Positions 47,091-59,200 of a stretch of DNA of 64,000 nucleotides are shown piece after piece. How positions within the stretch are numbered: position 1 is the stretch's first letter; every line of letters starts with the position of its first letter. This DNA comes from Microvelia longipes (lineage: Eukaryota; Arthropoda; Insecta; Hemiptera; Veliidae), in NCBI GenBank assembly GCA_018340805.1, contig JACMZG010000008.1, positions 16,476,128 through 16,540,127 on the forward strand, given 5' to 3'. The notes beneath the pieces were generated by a model. That model did no database searches. It saw only the letters and a list, made by a program, of their open reading frames with translations, and was not told where the DNA came from. The position numbers and the translations under genes are program-made.

Positions 47091-48461
47091 TCCAACAAAC
47101 ACTACGTTTCATTTAATATCAGCATTATTTAAATTTTTATTCAATGTTATTTAAACGTTTTTAAAAACACTTATTAAAAATCGAAAAATAATCCATGTAA
47201 GGTGTGCATCCCGTTTTGTAATAAATAAGTATACTAAGTTTCATTTTAATATGGCTAGTATATCTACGGCTTTTGTTGAATTACAAATCATAGGTGATGC
47301 CTTATCGCAGCATTAAAACCACTAAGTGCAGTAACTGGTTTGGTGACCGATGCAAACCGAGTTCGAAAACGAACCATAATATAAATTAGGTTATCTCTAT
47401 ATTCTGAGGACGAGCGAAACGAGTCTGAAGTGGTGAGAATGAGCAAAGTGCATCCTTTTGGAGGTCAAGTGATTTTTTGAAAAGTTTCATGTCGTTATTG
47501 TGGGTTAAGACGTCACACAAAATTCATCAAAAATTCGGTTCGGGGTATCAATGAGGTCGTTTTAAGTACCAAGTTTTAATCCAATCCGAAGAAGCATTCG
47601 AATGTTTTATCGTGGTTTACAGAAACTTCTAGGAACAAAATCTGTTTGAGAATTATGGAGGGAAACGTTTATCAGGAGGCGGAAAATAGTTACACATCAA
47701 TAAAAGGAATTATTAAAAACACAAAATTGCACAATACAGGTGTATTGACACTACTCCGGTAGCGATGTGTGCGGTCACATTAAAAATTCCAATCTGTGTA
47801 ATCTTACGGGACATTCTAAAACAACTTGCAGGAGCGTTTCGGAAAATGGGCATTTTGCAAGCAGACTAAATCCGCACAAATACACCATTGATTAGCATTT
47901 AGTTGATTTGAGAACACTTAGAACCCTTACGCGTAAGAAACCTTTCCGTTATTAAAGTTTATTTAAAAAAAAAAAAAACATGGAAGACCTATGTTATACA
48001 TAGAATGCATCCATTTTGTAATATTTATTATTTGCAAATAAACATTTTATTTATTTATAAATTTTTCTTATTCCTATTTTTCTTATTTTTCTAAGAGAGG
48101 AATCACTTTTGTTGGTTTTGTGCGTTTCTTTGATGAATTTAATTTTTTTGTTCATAGTTTTTCTAATATTCCTATTCTTATATCTCATTTATCCTTAATA
48201 CTCTCGGCTTTCCCCGATTTGAATAATGAATATCATTTATTTAATAATTATGTGAAATTGTATACATTAATTTATGTTCTCTTGGTTTTACTACTTACTA
48301 AGTATTAAACAAGTAGATCCTGTGGTTAAATTTAAAAAAAAAAAAAACATGTTATTACATTTAATAATAAGTACAATACTATATAACAGATTGAACATTG
48401 ACACCTCTAAGCTTATTTTTTTTTAAAAATATGTTATCGCCAAGTTTATATAATAATTTGG

Positions 48462-48660
48462 GTGAGATGTTCACTACTACCATTTGAGGTTGTTTCCGCA
48501 AGGGGTTAATCCCCCTAAGATGACAGTTGCATCCGTTACGCCCAAGGAGTTTTTTAAAGTTGGCGATAATTTATTTGAATAAATAATCAAGAGGTGTCAC
48601 CTGGGATGCGAACCCCTAAACTCCGTTGTGTTAAGGTTACTATAAATACTGACGAGCCGG
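48462..48660 (-). mobile_element. Possible tRNA-derived SINE or retroposon
   Basis: The minus strand contains a good B-box-like GGGGTTCGCATCCCAGG near 48604-48620, preceded by a weakly A-box-like CCGGCTCGTCAGTA. A GC-richer body follows (GGGGGATTAACCCCTTGCGG). Cloverleaf pairing is not convincing. Confidence 0.35.
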
Positions 48661-48689
48661 AAGCTCTAAACGGGTATACGAATTAATTC

Positions 48690-48960
48690 AAACAATTTTT
48701 TTGCAGAGTCATCATGACGCCTAAATCGGAAAAATATATTTTCCGAAAAGTGCAACTGTGCGTAACTATGATTGATTTTAAGTTTCAACTCTGTAGCATT
48801 AACGCACAGGGAGATACGATGATAACAGCCACACTTATACAATACGTACGCATACATACGCACATGCATTAGAAACATTTTCTTAAAAAACACCAGAAAC
48901 GTATGATTCAGTTAAAATTCCGTTTTTGGATTTTTAGTGCCATCGCATCACACACTTATT
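48690..48960 (-). repeat. Diverged family A copy at 48.7 kb
   Basis: The minus strand has TAAAAATCCAAAAACGGAAT followed further on by GTATGTATGCGTACGTATTG-type words and a CATGATGAC. This resembles the family order with an inserted segment. Weak. Confidence 0.35.
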
Positions 48961-49879
48961 CATTATAAATGAGTATAGTAAAAGCAACATATTAATTTAT
49001 ATAGAATTAAATTTTAATTAAGTTTTTTTCTTAAAAAATAGCTATATTGTTTAAGGATAAAAAACAACCATTTCTCGTTTACAAACATTAATAATAGCTT
49101 TAGAATGCTTTAGGTGGAAAAAAGTCGAAGATGAGATGTTTAATTTTTGTATTAGTACGGAGTTCAGACCCTTAAATAGAATTGAGTGTCAGAAAATTGT
49201 TGGATGGGGGAATTGATTTCGAGGTTTCCAGTTCACGAGGAACAGAACAAGGGGAGAGCTAGAGAGAACTGAGGTATTGGGGAACGAGGTTGCCTTCTAT
49301 TGAATCTCTCAGAAACTTAGGAAATGCCTCACACCATGATATTACCAAACACGAAGCTCGCCAGTCCATTAGGAAATAAAAAAATCTATTCGTTAATAGA
49401 AATCAAGTAAAGAGAGGCACTAGGTGCAGGCCGTGGCATGCGAAACATAGCTAACGTGATGGACAATAGACGTGTTGCTTCTGGGAATCATCAATAACTT
49501 GATATTACATAAATTATTATCAGTAAAAATCAGTTATTGATTTTAAACATACATTTTGATAGGCTTGAATATCATACACGAAGCCATAATATACTCTTAA
49601 CTTTTTACACACTTAGATATTTATTGAAAACTTTTTGTTGGTGAAATCTAACTTTTGAAAAATAATTGGTGTTTAAAATAGTTGAGGAGAGGGGGGAAGT
49701 GGAGGTCTTATTTTATTTCATCTACTACATATCCATATACGTATACATACACCAATTAATTTTGTTTTTTTGGAATCCGTTGGTAATAAAACATGAACGT
49801 TTAATAAACAAATGGCTGTATTAATTCTTTCTTTAAAATGAGGGAAAGTAATGAGTTCACAAAATAGATATTTATGCAG

Positions 49880-50120
49880 CAAGGGAGTAAAAACACTATT
49901 ATTTCCGTAAGCAGTAAGTCGGTTCCTAAGGAGAAAACCGAGGGAACCAAAGCATTTAACTCTCTAGGTTAAGTCCCGAGGTATTTATGTGTTAAACTAC
50001 CTGGACAAAGTCGAGGGAGTTATGACTATTACTCCCGAGGCGAGGCCAAGGATGGTGATTGCGAGGAGAAAATAGCATTTTTCTCCCGAGGCATACCAGA
50101 TTTTATCTCCAGACGTTGAT
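49880..50120. repeat. CGAGG-rich repeat segment
   Basis: CCCGAGG or CGAGG occurs repeatedly, interleaved with small inverted repeats such as GGAGTTATGACTATTACTCC and GGAGAAAATAGCATTTTTCTCC. It is related in style to 6890-7260 and 14800-14870, and may be one old transposon family. Confidence 0.4.
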
Positions 50121-50516
50121 GTCAATTAATGATTTGCCATTTATGTTCAAACGTTTCGTTGTAATTTATTCTAAATTTTTTATTACTTTAAACAGCTGGT
50201 TTTGGCCTTAAAGAGATTTTGATCCAATAAGATTTTTATTTGGTTGGTTTCCTCATTTAATGTTTGGGGGCAGCGCCCCCAAAAAGTATTTTTTTTTTAT
50301 TGCCCCAAAATACTTATTTTGACCTGATATGGATTTTGACCCAAGGAAACAAAAAAAAAATACATAGAAAAATAATAATAATATTATTGTTCGGAAATTT
50401 ATCATTTTAAAAATCCTAAAAAGGAGAGAGTACTTGACTTAGTCCGTATCTCTCTTTAACCAATGGGATCACTAAGAAAACAGAACAACAACATTATAAT
50501 AATATTATTATTATTA

Positions 50517-51345
50517 TTAAGGTGTGTTGGGGTCGAGGATATACTCCACTTGCACAGAGGTGTTTTGTACAATCCCGCCAATTAGTCTAGGTCACAATAA
50601 ATATTTTTCCTAGACTAGGTCCAGGAATGTTTTTGAATAAGTGCTGCTACCAAAGTTAAAGAACATTTTAATAACAGCTAGAGCCTTACATATCAAAAGT
50701 TTGTAAGAGGCGGTTTTAATATTTGATTCACAAAGCCATCAAACTTTTTATCTTTCTGCAAAGAGTGAGGATATCCTGAGATAGCTTAGGATTGATTGGA
50801 TCCTCTCTTTCCAGAAGATTTGCTCCAGTGTCTTAAGAGCCATTCTTTGATTTAGGTCCTACTACGAGGAACTAAAGGATTAGCTTTTGAACCCTTTTTG
50901 TCAAGGATGTTTGCTTGTTTATTGCCTTCATTTCCTTCAGAGCCAGGCATCTATCTGACCGCATCATTATTTAGTGAGAGTGAGAGGGACAAAAGGTTTT
51001 TTAAACACTCCCAGAAAAGTTGATTTTATATATAAACCGAGTGCTTTAAGGGCATATTGGCTGTCCGTAAATATATTAATAGTCGTCTGATTAGAAACTC
51101 TTTTATTATTTTCTAATTAACGGGCATGAAAAAATTCGCTTGAAACCCTGCAGCATGTTTTCTAAAAGAAATAATGCTCTTCTTTATACGTTTTAGCCTT
51201 ATACGTGCCACTACCAGGGCAACAAGTGTTTTCAGGTCCCTATTGGAAATTTCGCAACTACTTGTGAATGATTTTTTATACCAATATTGAGTCATCTTGT
51301 CAGAGCCCATATCAAGTATGGGACACAGCATCAAATTAACTAGTT
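50517..51345 (-). pseudogene. Non-LTR retrotransposon RNase H remnant (I-like), rearranged
   Basis: On the minus strand a segment reads INIFTDSQYALKAL (RNase H D-S-x-x-A-L motif). After a frame change comes MPGSEGNEGNKQANILDKKG, corresponding to the usual PGHxGIxGNExAD motif. Earlier on the same strand (51334-51113) is SNRDLKTLVALVVARIRLKR, which resembles the segment normally found after RNase H in I-type elements, so the pieces look out of order. Stops interrupt every frame. A (TAA)n-like run at about 50484-50520 may be the 3' tail. Confidence 0.55.
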
Positions 51346-52146
51346 CAAATTGTCTAAAGGTCTTCTAGTTTCCACACTTTTCTGCCTCACCATCTGATTA
51401 TGAAACACTTTTAAACTTAGGCATTTCAAGCCATGCTGGCTCTAAACATACTGCAAAGGAGAGAAGCGAGGAGGTCCTCTGTGCTTTGTCTGTACAATCT
51501 GGGCCAGGAGACCTGTAAGATTTAAATCAAATTGCCATTGTTAAATCAAATCACTTGACCTTGTCAAGTGTTATAATAGCGACATCTAGTTCAGTGCTTC
51601 TTCTTTATATGAAAAGAGCCCAGATTGGTTTCTGTTTAATATTTGTTTCTGTCCACAATTACTGAGTTCGGGAAGTGAGTCTTTAGTTGGACATCCAACC
51701 TAATAGTACAAGCACTGCTAACACAACACATGGGATTTTTTTAAATTGTATCTGCCCAAAATTATTTTGTATTGTAGCTATGCCACTGTAATAATTTTGA
51801 ATTACGTAAAACTTAAATTTTAAATTTTTTTGTGCAATTTCTGAATTTTAATACCGAGCGAAGTAAATCTGACATGACGAGGATACGTGCAGCAGAACTG
51901 AACATTTGCAGAAATGTTCTGGGATCTTACGCACCCGATTTTTTTAAGGATAACCTTTAATTATTGTTACAGAAATACTTTCAAATGTGTACTAAAATAA
52001 TAAAAATTGTCTATAAATGAACTGTATATGATTAAACTAAAACTCGATTTTTGTTTCATTACATGACTAGTTATTTATGAAATATGTTAATGCATCTAAT
52101 AATGTGCTACATTTGAAGTGTTATAGGTCCAACACGACCTTAATAA
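51346..52146. other. Intergenic stretch, retroelement debris
   Basis: 51400-51620 has minus-strand coding-like fragments that may belong to the neighbouring non-LTR remnant. The remainder is AT-rich. Confidence 0.35.
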
Positions 52147-52270
52147 TTTACAAGTGGCTCGGTTCTAGAGGCAATACTTTACAAGTGGCTCGGTTCTAGA
52201 GTTAAAACTATACTTGTGGCACGGTTCTAGAGTTAATACTTTACATGTGGCAAGGTTCTAGAGGTAACTA
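52147..52270. repeat. Minisatellite, 31-bp unit
   Basis: Four head-to-tail copies of a unit built on ACAAGTGGCTCGGTTCTAGA followed by GTTAATACTTT-like sequence, with increasing divergence to the right. Confidence 0.85.
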
Positions 52271-52771
52271 ACTATAAGTGCGACTCATGACTTTTTCGTT
52301 TGAATTATAAGATAAGCTTATTTCTACTATATTTGGCTATATTATTCTATTTTATTCTATTTGTGTTTTAAAAATACTAAGGGTTAACATCATTCTTTTG
52401 CATATAAATAATTCATTCATATGCAAACAAGACTTATGCCCCGATTCTCCTTATTAATTTTTGAAAAGTATAAGTAAATAAGATAGAGGTTAGTAATGAC
52501 ACATTAATTTACACAGATTCTCAATATTTGTTTAATCTTGCAGTAAAAATTAATTATTTTCTTTCCGAAAAATTATCATTATGCGTATTCTAAGCCATCA
52601 TACTTCGTTTATATTCTATGAAAGATTTAAAATAAATAAAATAATATAATAAGGTAAATTTATAAATTATGCCGATGCTAAAGATATTAATTTAAGATAC
52701 CCAGATTGTACTCAAAATACATTTTAATAAAAAGTAGTATACATTATTTTATAGTAAGTTTGTGTATTTGT

Positions 52772-53218
52772 AGTAACTCATTTTGTCTGTATTTTCCAAA
52801 GGAAATGCGCTAAAACCTTTAAAGATAACTGACTAAGCTTAAAGGTAAGTAACTAAGCTTTGAACTAGTGCAAATAATAGTGCGTACTTCTAATTTTAGA
52901 GGCATAGTTTTGTACAGCAACTGGATGATTATGCGCATTTCTTTTGGAAAATACAGACAAAATGAGTTACGAGCAGTGCTTGACGATTGAGTAACTGCTT
53001 AGGTTCTAAAGCATGAACCGGAATCACGCATTGGGCATGGTTCTTGCATAAGCAAGAAATGGGTTGTTTAGCTCGGAAACACGCATTCTAAAGGAAATTT
53101 GCCCGACAGCGGACCACCGCGCCGGAATTATTTATTTAGTAGTTGTAAACTTATATAATGTAAAAAGCACGAAAACGCGCATCCAAAGGAAATTCGCCCG
53201 ACATGCGGACCAGAATTT
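52772..53218 (-). mobile_element. Family B foldback, truncated copy
   Basis: Contains the short end of one arm, the full spacer (GCGCTAAAACC...GATTATGCGC) and the complete second arm ending near CATGCGGACCAGAATTTTT, with a 10-base loss near the end. The tRNA-like block and tail are missing. Orientation matches copy 2. Confidence 0.75.
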
Positions 53219-54721
53219 TTATTCTATAAAATATTAAAAATAAAATAATGAAATTGTAAATTTTTAAATTATACTCTTTTCATTGAGACTCGTACAGTAC
53301 TTAATTAAATAAAATTATTCTTATCTCTAAATCGTTTGGACATCATCAGGCTCTGTAGAAACTAGCTTTGGTAGTTTATTTAATTGATTTATATCAGAAA
53401 ATGTAAGCATAAATTGCTCTAATTAAAAAATGAAGGAATTTGAATTTTACGTTCTAGAAATTAAGTTTCGCCACATAGCAAAAACTATCTCTCTTCGTTG
53501 GGAATTGATCGTAGTAAATAGTCTTGAATCTAACGTCGCTTTAGGACTTTGCTTCGCTGACTTGCTTATAATATCCTAAAAATAATATAATCCTAAAAAC
53601 GATATTTTAGAGTGAATTTAAAGACAAGGCTTTTCCAGAGCTTCTTTCTTTTAAAATGATCAAGAACTTAGAAAAAACAAATAAAGCTCTATAAGTTCAA
53701 GTGTTCCTCACATTTTTATGTAATGGTTATTAAGTTTTTTTTTAAAGTTACCGACTGAATAATAATAAATGTAACAGTAAAAAAATTAATAATAATTTTT
53801 AATAATACAATGCATTACGAGTGTCGCATATAATAAAAAGGTGTAGTCTCATATCAACAAGTGGGAGGTGCCACTTTTATATTAAACTCAATATTTTTTC
53901 ACTCCAAATTTTGGAATCAAGCCATAAATATTTCATACAGGATGCTGCACAGAAAAATGATTCAAATGAATAAATATCAAATCAAGGAATCAATAGTAGT
54001 CAAAAAAATTTTGAAAAAGTGTGAGGAAAAAAAAGGAATAAAATATATAAGAAATTTAATAACTGTGTTTTTTTATAATAATAACTTAATTATACTATAT
54101 ATATATTAATTTTTATGATAAATTTAAACGATATTAGCATTTAGTGTTTTATAATCATCATTACATACATTTAAACATGAAATTTATAATTATACACACA
54201 TTACTAGTTACATTTTCCCAAATTACTTATTTAATTTTACTTATTTATTATTACTTATTAATAATAAAGTAATACACGTTGAAGAAGTTAATAATTAAAC
54301 AGAATATTATCGTGGTGTATGCAGGTCATGGACTAAAATTCGCCTACGAGCGTGAGTAAAAAGGGACATAGTGATGGTGGGTGTAGCCTCTTTTTACGCT
54401 AAGTGTCCTTTTTCCAAATGACCCTTAAAAGAAAAACAAAACTACTTTAAACATTTTATTAAGTAAATAAAATTTGTTTTATTTTACCTCGTGCTGTTTA
54501 TAATTGTGTTCTTCATAGAAGTTTAAATCTTGTTCACTAAAGTTATAGATTATAATCAAATTAAACACTAAATTAATTATTTTATTTTCCTCACTTGAAA
54601 ATTTCTATTAATTTATTTTGAATATCACTTATAATAAATAATGTAAAAATACGCCCTTATGAGTTTGTCATAGAAAATTTATATTTAATAAAAATTAATT
54701 TCGTATTTGTAAAAATTTATT
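53219..54721. other. Intergenic stretch without recognised gene
   Basis: AT-rich. An 82-codon plus-strand frame at 53861-54109 is Lys/Ile/Asn-rich with no resemblance to a known family and is probably accidental. A GGGACATAG/AAGTGTCC pair near 54363-54410 may be part of a foldback. Confidence 0.35.
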
Positions 54722-54905
54722 TGGGAGGCGGTTAATGTTTGGATTTCAGACGGGCCTGAGACCGGTGTAGACTGGGCCTCCCTTTACCCGGTTAGATCGA
54801 TCGGGTTGTTTTCAGAGTGAGCTCCCCCCTCCTCGATATTCTCCAGGGGCTGCTCTCCGGTCGATGTGCGTACGCATCCCGACAACCGACCTGACCTGCT
54901 TATAC
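54722..54905. repeat. GC-rich island, probable retroelement fragment
   Basis: About 180 bases far richer in G and C than anything around them, with ACCCGGTTAGATCGATCGGG and GATGTGCGTACGCATCCCGAC as landmarks. No open frame or tRNA fold was recognised. The composition suggests a foreign or retroposed piece. Confidence 0.4.
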
Positions 54906-55239
54906 TCACACTACCACACTCATTTTTTCAACTTCAATTTTTTGAAATGTTTGTTTTAATTTTAAAAGGAACAGAAAAGCCTAATTTTATTTTTAGGTAG
55001 AATAGTAGCAGATCTTGAAAGCACCTTACCTTTTTTATTGCATATTATTTTAATCTAATTAAAATACCTACTACACTATAACAACCCACTTCTATTAAAG
55101 TATATACCATTTTTTTTGGTTATTCTATATACGTCTGATAAATTTTCAACCCTAATAGTTCTCTACTCTTAAACAAGAGCGGGGAGTATTCTTGTATTAA
55201 AAAATTTAACTCTTCCTTTTTTAAATATTTGTATATTTC

Positions 55240-55500
55240 CTCATTTACACCGTAGATAATAGGAAAAGTACTGTGTTCCTATATATAAAAAAATCCGAAA
55301 CCGGGATATCACCTGAATTATCCATTTAAGGTGCTTTTCAGACCTCGAGTGGTTTTTACAGAGTTGTCTGTCCGTATGTATGCCTTTGCGAGTTTGTGTG
55401 TCCGTTATATCATCCTAGCTCCCTATATACTAATGCCAGAGAGTTGAAACTTGGTACAAAAATGAATCTTTAGGTCTAGTTGTGCTGTCCGAAATTTATT
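55240..55500 (+). repeat. Dispersed repeat family A, copy at 55.3 kb
   Basis: Contains AGGAAAAGTACTGTG, AAATCCGAAACCGGGATATC, CAGACCTCGAGTGG, GTCTGTCCGTATGTATG and then GTTGAAACTTGGTACAAAAA, the fullest consensus in the window. Confidence 0.65.
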
Positions 55501-55589
55501 TTTTATAACTTTATTTACCGGCAATAATGTCAACGCCAAAATTTTGAAAATTCTTAAAACGCGGAAAAGTTTCAAAAATGTGAGATTAG

Positions 55590-56107
55590 CAGCATTTAGC
55601 TCATATAAAACAACATAGAAGCAATTTGAGATTTAGCAGGCATTTAGTCTCATATAAAACTAACATAGAAGCCAATTTGAGATTTAGCAGGCATTTAGTC
55701 TCATATAAAACTAACATAGAAGCCAATTTGAGATTTAGCAGGCATTTAGTCAACATAAAAATAAACAAACCCATTATTAGGCATTAGCCTCATAAAAACT
55801 AACATAGAAAGCCAATTGGATTAACAGGCATTTAGTACATATAAAACTAACATAGAAGCCAATTTGAGATTTAACAGGCATTTAGTCTCATATAAAACTA
55901 ACATAGAAGCCAATTTGAGATTTAGCAGGCATTTAGTCACATATAAACTAACATAGAAGCCAATGTGAGAATAACAGGCATTAGTCTCATATAAACTAAC
56001 ATTGAAGCCAATTTGAGATTTAACAGGCATTTAGTTCATATAAACTAACATAGAAGCCAATTTGAGATTTAGCAGGTATTAGTCACATATAAAACTAACA
56101 TAGACTT
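55590..56107. repeat. Minisatellite, 51-bp unit
   Basis: About ten head-to-tail copies of a unit containing AACATAGAAGCCAATTTGAG, ATTTAGCAGGCATTTAGT and CATATAAAACT. Some units carry one- to several-base deletions. It directly follows the family A copy at 55.3 kb, whose internal sequence (GAGATTAGCAGCATTTAG) seems to have seeded it. The minus-strand frame of 69 codons here is repeat translation only. Confidence 0.9.
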
Positions 56108-56434
56108 CAACTAACTAACTTCAATTTTTATCAAATGACTTGTTTACGTCTTTAATAAAATCTTAAAAATCGAAATATAACCCAATTGAGTTGAAATTTG
56201 GTACAAGTATATCCTTTTATGTAATTGATATACAAAGTTTCGTTTCAAAACGGCAAGTATATGTATGGTTTTCGTTGGATCATAATAGTTAAGCAGCATC
56301 ATGCGAGGTCTGAGCCTGGATTGGCGAACGCTTAAAATAAATAAAATGTATTTACTATCTGGGGCCGAGCGAGTTCGAAGACGTGTTACAGTATAAATTT
56401 CGTTATTTTTATATTCCGAGGTGTCCCGTTCCCG

Positions 56435-56640
56435 ATCTTTCTCATTTATACCGTAGGTATATAGGAAAAGTATTGTCTTTGCAAAATTATTTGAAATCGG
56501 GATGACACAGTAATTATCTATTTCAGGTCTTTTTAAGACCTCCTGAATGGTATATCAAAGATGCCTGTCTGTACGTTTGTGTGCATGTATGTATGTGTTT
56601 GTGTGTGTGTCTGTAATTAATAATGTTTGTGACGTCATTA
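56435..56640 (+). repeat. Dispersed repeat family A, copy at 56.5 kb
   Basis: Contains ATACCGTAGGTATATAGGAA, GAAATCGGGATGACACAG, TTTTTAAGACCTCCTGAATGG and GTCTGTACGTTTGTG, followed by GTGACGTCATTAACCCGC. The last word is shared with family B. Confidence 0.65.
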
Positions 56641-57032
56641 ACCCGCAATAATGATAAACAAATTTCAAAAAATCATATAACGCGAAAAAATTTTCCGAAA
56701 AATTTGAGATTTGGCACGCATGTGGTATTGTATAAGACTTACATATAGGCTAAGTCATTTCAGTATCAGAGTTAGTTCGATTGTTATCAAATGACTCGTG
56801 TACATTTAAAAAAAATTGAAAATCGAAATATAATTCAATTGAATTAAAATTCGGTTTAAGAGTACCATGTTTCGTTTCATTACAAGTATATTCATGTTTT
56901 ATTTGATTAAAGGTTAAGCAGCTTCGATCGTGGTCAGTGCCTGGATGGGTGACCGCTGGGAATAAAACTAATGTTTTTTTCTATCTGTGGACGAGCAAAA
57001 CGAGTCCGAAGAGGTGTTGCAGTATACATTTA

Positions 57033-57742
57033 GTACGTTCACACACACTCTAGATCCGTGGACCGTATAGAATACGTATACAATACGGTCAACTAACTCA
57101 CGGTTCTTGCAGCGTATTTGTTTAGTCGATTGAGTGATAACTGATCCCGCCAAAACATGGCATCTTGTAAAGTGAAGCTTCACTTTTGGTTATAAGGAAG
57201 TTTAAAACAAAAAATATATTTAATTAAATTGTGATTTCTTTGCATAATAATAAAGTTAAACTAAAAAAAATAATATTCCAAAAGTTATTGATCAAAAACG
57301 ATATATAAGAAGTGAAATAAAGTGAAATAAAAGTTCGACGAGAAGTTTACCGTTAAATACGATCGTCTCTAAAGGTACACACACAAAAAGACAGCGTATC
57401 GGGGGATCCATTTAGATTCCATCTCCCTAGTTCTAGCGTATGCGATCGGATCCCCTCCGCATGTTCATACAGAAAAGATGAACTAAGGTGAGCGTTAATG
57501 GAGTTCATCTTAATAAAAGAGGAAGAAGTCTCTCCACAAAAATATATTTCTTTTTAGCAAAGCGTTTCAACCTAACAAGAGGTCATCATCAGTGCTAGTC
57601 CTTGAATAAAGAAGAGGGTGAAGATAGATGAGTCTTACAGATCAGATATCAAAGATAGACTCTAGATTCATACAGCTTAACTTACCGTATTGAGAGATCG
57701 TACTGTATACGATACGCGGATCTAAAGTGTGTGTGAACGTAC
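57033..57742. mobile_element. Family C TIR transposon, copy at 57.0 kb
   Basis: Terminal inverted repeats GTACGTTCACACACACT and its complement at both ends, with the homology continuing into GATCC. Removing the nested insertion (57473-57675) leaves about 507 bases, close to the 484-base copy at 42.7 kb. No transposase. Superfamily unassigned. Confidence 0.7.
57473..57666 (-). mobile_element. Nested retroposon fragment with hammerhead-like core
   Basis: A 194-base insertion inside the family C element, flanked by the 9-base duplication TTCATACAG (57464-57472 and 57667-57675). On the minus strand 57592-57564 reads CTGATGA, a five-pair stem with TTGTT loop, then GAAAC. This is the layout of a hammerhead ribozyme core, as found in Penelope-like elements. 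Stem III and the cleavage triplet are not convincing, so activity is doubtful. Confidence 0.5.
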
Positions 57743-59200
57743 GAATTTAACAACTTATTTAAGGACGTATGAAGCTAGTCTGAAGTTGGGAGGATGAGCG
57801 TATTGAATTCGATGTGACTTTGGAAATATTCCAAAGTATCCCGTACCTGATATTCTTAAATATTTTTCTATAAAATCGTTTATTCTTTGTTCGATTTCAA
57901 ATATGAGTTGTTGGAAAGGTTAGATCATTTCATGGCCGTTTGTTTCTAAAAGTTACAAGAATAATTATATAATACAGTTATTGCACACTCAATGTCCGCA
58001 AAACATGTGTATTAATTTATTTATTTTATAATTTTATGAGACAAGAAGTATATAAGACTCCAAGCCTAAAGTATATTACAATAAAAGATTGTAATATAAA
58101 CTAGTTGAGTAAGAGCAATTTTAGAATTTCTTATTTTTTATTTTTAAGCTGATTAAAAAGGAAGCAATGAAGACCTATTTGTATGTTTCATTATAGTTTT
58201 AAGTAATGTATAACGCCAGTAAACAATAGATTTTCAAGAACAAAGTCTTCATGGATCTAGAAAAAAGAGATTACGAGTTTAATTAAAAACAAGGATATAA
58301 ATTATATAATCGTTTGAGAATCATTAATTTTGTAGCCAGTCTATATTTGTTTTCTTAACACAGCCTTTAGCCAAGTTCTTAGCCTTACTTGGCCTTTTAG
58401 ATTGATTCTTTTCAAATGAATGTTGACTTCAGTAGACATGTTTTTTAGTTAGAGCTTAAAGTAAAACATTCAAGCGATCAAACGCTAAGTGGTTTTACAC
58501 ACACACACACACAGACATCATGATGAAAACTTTTAGACCGTCTTAAAAACACAAAATAACTGTGACAAAATCTGGGTTTTGGATCTTCAGGGTGATCACA
58601 ATACTTTTCCCATTAGGTAATTAAACAAAAGGCCTTTTAATTTATTACAATATACTTTTTATGATGACTTACTGCTTGGAATTTACTTAAGAAACCTTGA
58701 CTGTACTTTTACTTTAGACTACTCTTAAGTCTGAATAGTCACCTTTACAGTCTAATCAGGATCAATTCGAAAATAGTGTGGGTTTAGTGCAGCACAAAAT
58801 TTTAAATGCCGTTATAATTTATGTCTACTGTCTACGCTGTATACTAAACCTTTAGTACCACACTACCTCAAGCTGCGTGATGGCCAAGTCACAAAGTGAT
58901 CCCGCCAAGACCTCGAATGTTTACAACCATAATTAAGAACTTTTGACTTGGCTTATCCATTGGTCTCACAACTTGTTACGCTTGACTTGGCTCCTTTCCT
59001 TACACGCGTGTTTTTGTTGGGTTAAAATTACCTTATAATTTTATTTATATCAAATATTTTAGATATATTGATACATAGTAAAGACTATCATTATAATCAA
59101 AGTGAAGGTGTAGATGTGTATTAAAGGAACTTAGTCCCAAACAATCGGCTTAGCAATCGCCGAACAGACGAAAACATCTAAAACAAAGAACTTTCTTTCT
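57743..59200. other. Intergenic stretch without recognised gene
   Basis: AT-rich, with one family A copy at 58498-58612 listed separately. Nothing else recognised. Confidence 0.4.
58498..58612 (-). repeat. Dispersed repeat family A, copy at 58.5 kb
   Basis: An inverted copy. The minus strand shows GGGAAAAGTATTGTGATCACC, GATCCAAAACCCAG, TTTTTAAGACGG, TTTTCATCATGATGTCTG and a (TG)n end. Confidence 0.6.

Noticed and set aside
55821..56030. 69-codon minus-strand frame with repeated SQIGF/KLASM words
   Set aside because: It is only translation of the 51-bp minisatellite.
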